Origin: an uncultured Lachnospiraceae bacterium
Lineage (GTDB): Bacteria; Bacillota_A; Clostridia; Lachnospirales; Lachnospiraceae
Length of the DNA stretch: 9,942 nucleotides
Assembly (NCBI GenBank): GCA_900555005.1
Contig: USJM01000058.1
Location: 1-9,942 of the forward strand
Reading direction: 5' to 3'
Position 1 is the stretch's first letter, and the number at the start of each line of letters is the position of its first letter. This document shows positions 6,920 to 9,942 of the stretch, in pieces. Both the position numbers and the translations under genes were made by a program. Below the pieces are notes generated by a model. It did no database searches. It was given only the letters and a program-made list of their open reading frames with translations, and had not been told where the DNA came from.

Positions 6920-7147
6920 ATGAACATCAAGGTTTTAGGAGGAGGCTGCAGCAAGTGCGAGGCCCTGCTGGAGAACACAAAGAAGGCTGTACAGGAGAAA
7001 GGGATCGAGGCGGAGATCGAATATATCACCGATTTCAGCGTCATTGCCGGATATGGTATCATGAGCACGCCGGCACTGATGATTGATGGGAAGGTTGTCT
7101 CAACAGGACGTGTCCTGAATGAGAAGCAGATCGGAAAGCTGTTATGA
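6920..7147 (+). CDS. small thioredoxin-like CxxC protein
   Basis: This 75-residue protein starts with a beta strand and the redox motif GGGCSKC (C10 and C13), and has the cis-proline segment STPALMIDGK at about residues 50-59. This matches the small redox-active disulfide (thioredoxin_3-like) family, shorter than classical thioredoxin. Such proteins often sit in arsenic operons with ArsP-type permeases. The gene has AGGAGG eight bases upstream (6906-6911), and its stop codon overlaps the arsC start in ATGA. The likely role, inferred from this coupling, is thiol-disulfide exchange with ArsC or delivery of reduced thiols; binding of As(III) by the cysteine pair is an alternative. Confidence 0.85.
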   Translation: MNIKVLGGGCSKCEALLENTKKAVQEKGIEAEIEYITDFSVIAGYGIMSTPALMIDGKVVSTGRVLNEKQIGKLL

Positions 7148-7593
7148 ATCAGCAAGGGAGGAAACCGAGGGTCGGATTCATCTGTACACATAATTCCTGC
7201 CGCAGCCAGATCGCGGAGGCGCTGGGAAGACACCTGGCCGGGGACGTCTTTGAAAGTTATTCAGCAGGCACAGAGATCAGGGACAGGATCAATCCGGATG
7301 CAGTCCGTCTGATGAAGGAACAGTACGGAATAGACATGATAAAAGAAGGGCAGCACAACAAAACGTTGGATGCCCTTCCGGAGCTTGATATTGTGGTTAC
7401 GATGGGGTGCGGCGTGAAGTGCCCGTATCTTCCCTGCAGGGAACGGTTCGACTGGGGAATCCCGGATCCGACCGGAACCTCTGACGGAGAATTCACGGCG
7501 GTCATCCATCAGATTGAGAAAGAGATCGGTTTATTGAAGGATCAGTTGAAAGGGAACCATCCGGATTCTGGTACAGAGGCGCTCCCTTCGTGA
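7144..7593 (+). CDS. arsC: arsenate reductase, thioredoxin-type (LMW phosphatase fold)
   Basis: This 149-residue cytoplasmic enzyme reduces arsenate to arsenite for export. Near the N-terminus is the CX5R loop of low-molecular-weight tyrosine phosphatases, CTHNSCR (nucleophile C14, R20), followed by SQIAEALGRHLAG. The cysteines used for disulfide relay lie in MGCGVKCPYLPC (C89, C93, C98), and the general-acid loop is DWGIPDPTG (D108). This is the pI258/Bacillus ArsC type that needs thioredoxin, not the glutathione/glutaredoxin type of E. coli plasmid R773. It overlaps the thioredoxin-like gene by four bases and has no strong ribosome site of its own, so translation is probably coupled. It is the last recognisable arsenic gene of the operon. 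Confidence 0.94.
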   Translation: MNQQGRKPRVGFICTHNSCRSQIAEALGRHLAGDVFESYSAGTEIRDRINPDAVRLMKEQYGIDMIKEGQHNKTLDALPELDIVVTMGCGVKCPYLPCRERFDWGIPDPTGTSDGEFTAVIHQIEKEIGLLKDQLKGNHPDSGTEALPS

Positions 7594-7725
7594 GGGGATC
7601 GGATGCAGACAAACGATCGGCCCGCTGCAGGCAGGTCAGGTGAATTTCTGCGCGAGCAGGCAGATATTCCGGGAAAAGTGGTGCAATGGAACAAGCACAG
7701 GAAAACGAATAATGGAGGAAGACGT

Positions 7726-8202
7726 ATGTTTCGTGAAATGCGGCGAAAAAAGCAGCAGGTATCGAAAGAAGCGTGCATCGATATTCTGAAGTGGGAGAAG
7801 CGCGGAGCTCTGGCCGTGAATGGCGAGGACGGATATCCATATGTGGTCCCGGTAAACTTTTATTATGATGAGCCGACAGAGACGCTCTATTTCCACGGTG
7901 CGAAGACCGGGCATAAAATCGATTCGATCCAGAAGAATCCCAAAGTGTGTTTTACAGTTTGGACTTCTGGTACTCGTAAGGAGGGGGACTGGGCCTATTA
8001 CGTGTCAAGTGTTGTTGTGTTCGGAACGGCAAGCCTGGTCACGGACAGCGATCTTCTTCGTGAAAAACTCAGGGCGATCGGGCTGAAGTACTATCCGACC
8101 GCTGAGGAGGTGGATCAGGTGATGCATAGAACTCTGGGGAACGTCCAGATGATTGCGGTTCATGTTGATCATATGACAGGAAAGCTTGTACACGAAAAGT
8201 AA
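7726..8202 (+). CDS. PNPOx/NimA-like flavin-binding protein
   Basis: A 158-residue protein resembling the pyridoxamine 5'-phosphate oxidase-like, NimA-related family, whose split beta-barrel binds FMN. Family-like stretches are GYPYVVPVNFYYDE at about residues 36-49 and LYFHGAKTGHKIDSIQKNPKVCF at about 54-76. The histidine in YFHGA and the K-x-x-x-I/L-x-x-NP region match the recalled flavin-site pattern of this group. I chose ATG 7726 because GGAGGA (7714-7719) lies six bases before it; the frame is open back to 7603, but that extension has no family likeness. The gene begins 132 bases after arsC, with no clear terminator between, so it may be a distal member of the ars transcript. Its substrate is unknown. 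Its stop overlaps the start of the next gene. Confidence 0.85.
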   Translation: MFREMRRKKQQVSKEACIDILKWEKRGALAVNGEDGYPYVVPVNFYYDEPTETLYFHGAKTGHKIDSIQKNPKVCFTVWTSGTRKEGDWAYYVSSVVVFGTASLVTDSDLLREKLRAIGLKYYPTAEEVDQVMHRTLGNVQMIAVHVDHMTGKLVHEK

Positions 8203-8510
8203 TGAAATCTTACAGGTATACTGATATGGATGTTGCGGATACACTGGAACGGCTTCATCGGATGGCGGTGGAAGACGCAGATTTGAGAAAACGCCTTTTA
8301 GAAACAAAGAATCAGGAGAATCCATTGTCCGCATTTTGCGCAATCAGTACAGAGGCCGGGCTTCCGCTGTATGCGATGGATCTGATTGAGTATGGAGAAT
8401 CAGCCTACGCGGCAATGCGGCGAAGTACAAACGGCGGCGGTGAGAATTCTCCGCTGCTCTCTTACGAGGATGACGCCTACGAGCTATTTCTGAGCGGGCT
8501 TCAGGAATAG
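8202..8510 (+). CDS. small protein of unknown function, coupled to the PNPOx-like gene
   Basis: I do not recognise this 102-residue protein with certainty. The ATG overlaps the preceding stop in TAATG, so the two genes are probably translated together. The first half is helical and charged (VADTLERLHRMAVEDADLRKRLL), with a faint likeness to Nif11-type leader-like domains (D-x-x-LR-x-x-LL followed by a short helix). The second half, AFCAISTEAGLPLYAMDLIEYGE, ends in a Gly/Asn-rich loop (RRSTNGGGENS) and an acidic segment YEDDAYELFL. There is no signal peptide, membrane span or cysteine cluster. It may be a small adaptor or partner of the flavoprotein, but nothing in the sequence proves this. 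Codon use and frame are normal. Confidence 0.72.
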   Translation: MKSYRYTDMDVADTLERLHRMAVEDADLRKRLLETKNQENPLSAFCAISTEAGLPLYAMDLIEYGESAYAAMRRSTNGGGENSPLLSYEDDAYELFLSGLQE

Positions 8511-8618
8511 AGGGAATCAATCAAATCGTGGCAGGCGAAGTATCCCTCTTCAGTCTGAGATAATGATACAAATGTTTCGAAATGCATGCGTCTGACTTCG
8601 CTAGAAAGGGAAAGGAAT

Positions 8619-9913
8619 ATGAGACTCAAAAAAGACAATGCGGCACTGCGGCCTCCGATGGGCTGGAACAGCTGGGACTGCTTCGCAGCAGGAGTGACGG
8701 AGAAGCAGCTTCTGGATAATGCGGCTGGGCCGGCGCAGCTGAAGTCCTCGGCTGGGAATATGTTGTCTGTGACATCCAGTGGTCGGAGCCGCTGGCGGCA
8801 AGTGAGAAAGATAACGGTGTTGTGTATCGGAAGTTCGCACCGCTCACGCTGGATGCATGGGGACGGCAGATTCCGGCACTAAACCGGTTTCCGTCTTCTG
8901 CAGATGGAAAAGGCTTTGCTCCAATCGCTGAAAAAATTCATGCCATGGGGCTGAAGTTCGGCATTCATATCATGCGTGGTATTCCGAGACAGGCAGTACA
9001 TGAGCGGCTGCCGATCTTTGGAACCGATGCGACAGCGGATGAGGCAGCCCGACCGGATTCGATCTGCTGCTGGAACGGCGATATGTACGGTGTTGACCCG
9101 GCTTCTATCGCAGGACAGGCTTATTATGATTCTATCTTCCAGCTGTATGCAGACTGGGGTGTGGATTTTGTGAAGGTGGATGACATCTGCCATGAGCATC
9201 TCTACGTTGATGATCCATATGGGGCAGCAGAGGTAGAAATGATCCGCCGCGCGATCGATAAAACTGGGAGACCGATGTGCCTGTCCCTCTCACCGGGACC
9301 GGCGGTGATCGAAAAAGCATGGCATCTGGAACATTATGCCAATATGTGGCGCATCACGGATGATTTCTGGGACGATTGGAAGCTTCTTCTGGATATGTTT
9401 GGCCGCTGCGAGTTATGGCAGGGGCATGGAAAGCCGGGATGCTGGCCGGATTGCGACATGCTGCCATTGGGGAAAATCGGTACCGGATTCGGCCAGCCGA
9501 GACAGACGAATTTCACACATGCGGAGCAGCGCACGCTGATGACGCTCTGGTGCATTTTCCGCTCTCCGCTGATCATGGGTGGTGACCTGACACAGCTGGA
9601 TGAATGGACACGATCGCTTCTGACCAATGAGAAGATTCTTGCGGCGCAGAGGGCTGGCAGGGAACCGGAGCAGATGGAGCGGAATGAAAAACATGCTGTC
9701 TGGACGAGCCTGACGCAGGAAGGCGGACGGTATCTGGCGCTTTTTAATCTCGAGGATCAGGCGCAGACAATATCGGCGTCTCTTTCTGATTTGGAATTTG
9801 ATGTGCGTAGTGCAGAGGACCTGTGGGGTGATACACCGGCCACGTTTTCAGGAAGCTGCATTCAGGCAGAGCTTCCGGCACACGGTGCGGGAATGTATCT
9901 TCTGCAGAAGTGA
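8619..9913 (+). pseudogene. GH27-type alpha-galactosidase, frameshifted
   Basis: A glycoside hydrolase of clan GH-D, probably cytoplasmic because no signal peptide is present. The first frame (8619-8882) starts with the family hallmark RPPMGWNSWDCFAAG (residues 11-25). The second frame (to 9913) has the nucleophile aspartate in DFVKVDDIC (D188 after repair, codon 9179-9181), the acid/base aspartate in RITDDFWDDW (D249, codon 9362-9364), and FRSPLIMGGDLTQLDEWT, followed by a C-terminal beta domain. The change of frame lies between about 8723 and 8755; one added C near 8748 gives LKSLGWEYVVCDIQWSEPLAASE and a 431-residue protein, normal for the family. GGGAAAGG lies just before the ATG. The likely substrate is alpha-1,6-galactosides, but related enzymes act on beta-L-arabinopyranosides. 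The gene is not obviously part of the ars operon. Confidence 0.88.
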
Positions 9914-9942
9914 AGCGGACGGATGGCGCAGTACCCGGCGAA

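Noticed and set aside
7603..7725. Upstream extension of the PNPOx-like protein to the ATG at 7603
   Set aside because: The extension has no family likeness and no ribosome site, whereas GGAGGA lies at ideal distance from ATG 7726.
8510..8551. GAGGGA...TCCCTC inverted repeat as a terminator of the 8202-8510 gene
   Set aside because: The arms are only six to seven bases with a loop of nearly 30, and no T-run follows.
8575..8582. TTTCGAAA palindrome before the alpha-galactosidase gene as a LacI-type or CcpA operator
   Set aside because: Symmetry stops after eight bases and the spacing does not fit the catabolite-response consensus. No promoter with both hexamers is apparent nearby.

Overview
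The window looks like chromosome from a gut-type Clostridia bacterium, most likely Lachnospiraceae. This is inferred from moderate-to-high GC coding sequence, strong AGGAGG ribosome binding sites, TTGACA/TATAAT-type promoters, U-tract terminators and the kinds of proteins present. No tRNA, rRNA, CRISPR array or transposase was recognised.

Layout. (1) Positions 1-1518, plus strand: a TetR-type regulator with its own promoter and a perfect 6-3-6 dyad operator, then a multi-pass membrane protein (frameshifted), then the first ~31 codons of a DUF2871-like membrane protein. (2) Near 1500 that gene is cut off and joined to the 5' half of a minus-strand MATE efflux pump (to 2174), which is itself frameshifted. 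The MATE gene is preceded by a transcript leader that folds into an 18-bp hairpin followed by a T-run. (3) 2512-3959: aspartate ammonia-lyase (aspA, frameshifted), followed by a good intrinsic terminator. (4) 4094-4153: a long inverted repeat. (5) 4182-7593: an arsenic resistance operon with a near-consensus promoter and an ArsR-like dyad. It encodes an ArsP/DUF318 permease, ArsR with a cysteine-rich tail, an Acr3 arsenite efflux pump (frameshifted), a small CxxC thioredoxin-like protein and a thioredoxin-type ArsC arsenate reductase. (6) 7726-8510: a flavin-binding PNPOx/NimA-like protein, coupled to a small protein of unknown function. (7) 8619-9913: a GH27-type alpha-galactosidase (frameshifted).

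How the genes work together. In the ars operon, ArsC reduces arsenate to arsenite. The small CxxC protein could help supply electrons, Acr3 exports arsenite, the ArsP-like permease may export organic trivalent arsenicals, and ArsR controls the set from the promoter at about 4182-4235.

Main oddity. Five otherwise well-preserved genes are each broken by what looks like the loss of one base, each from a short run of identical bases or beside one. Inserting one base restores family-like protein in every case. No extra base was seen anywhere. This pattern fits uncorrected deletion errors in a long-read assembly at least as well as real gene decay, and it should be resolved before any of these genes is called dead. 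The DUF2871/MATE junction is a different kind of event, either a rearrangement or a chimeric join. I found no clearly new multi-gene system. The most interesting regulatory element is the hairpin leader of the MATE gene.
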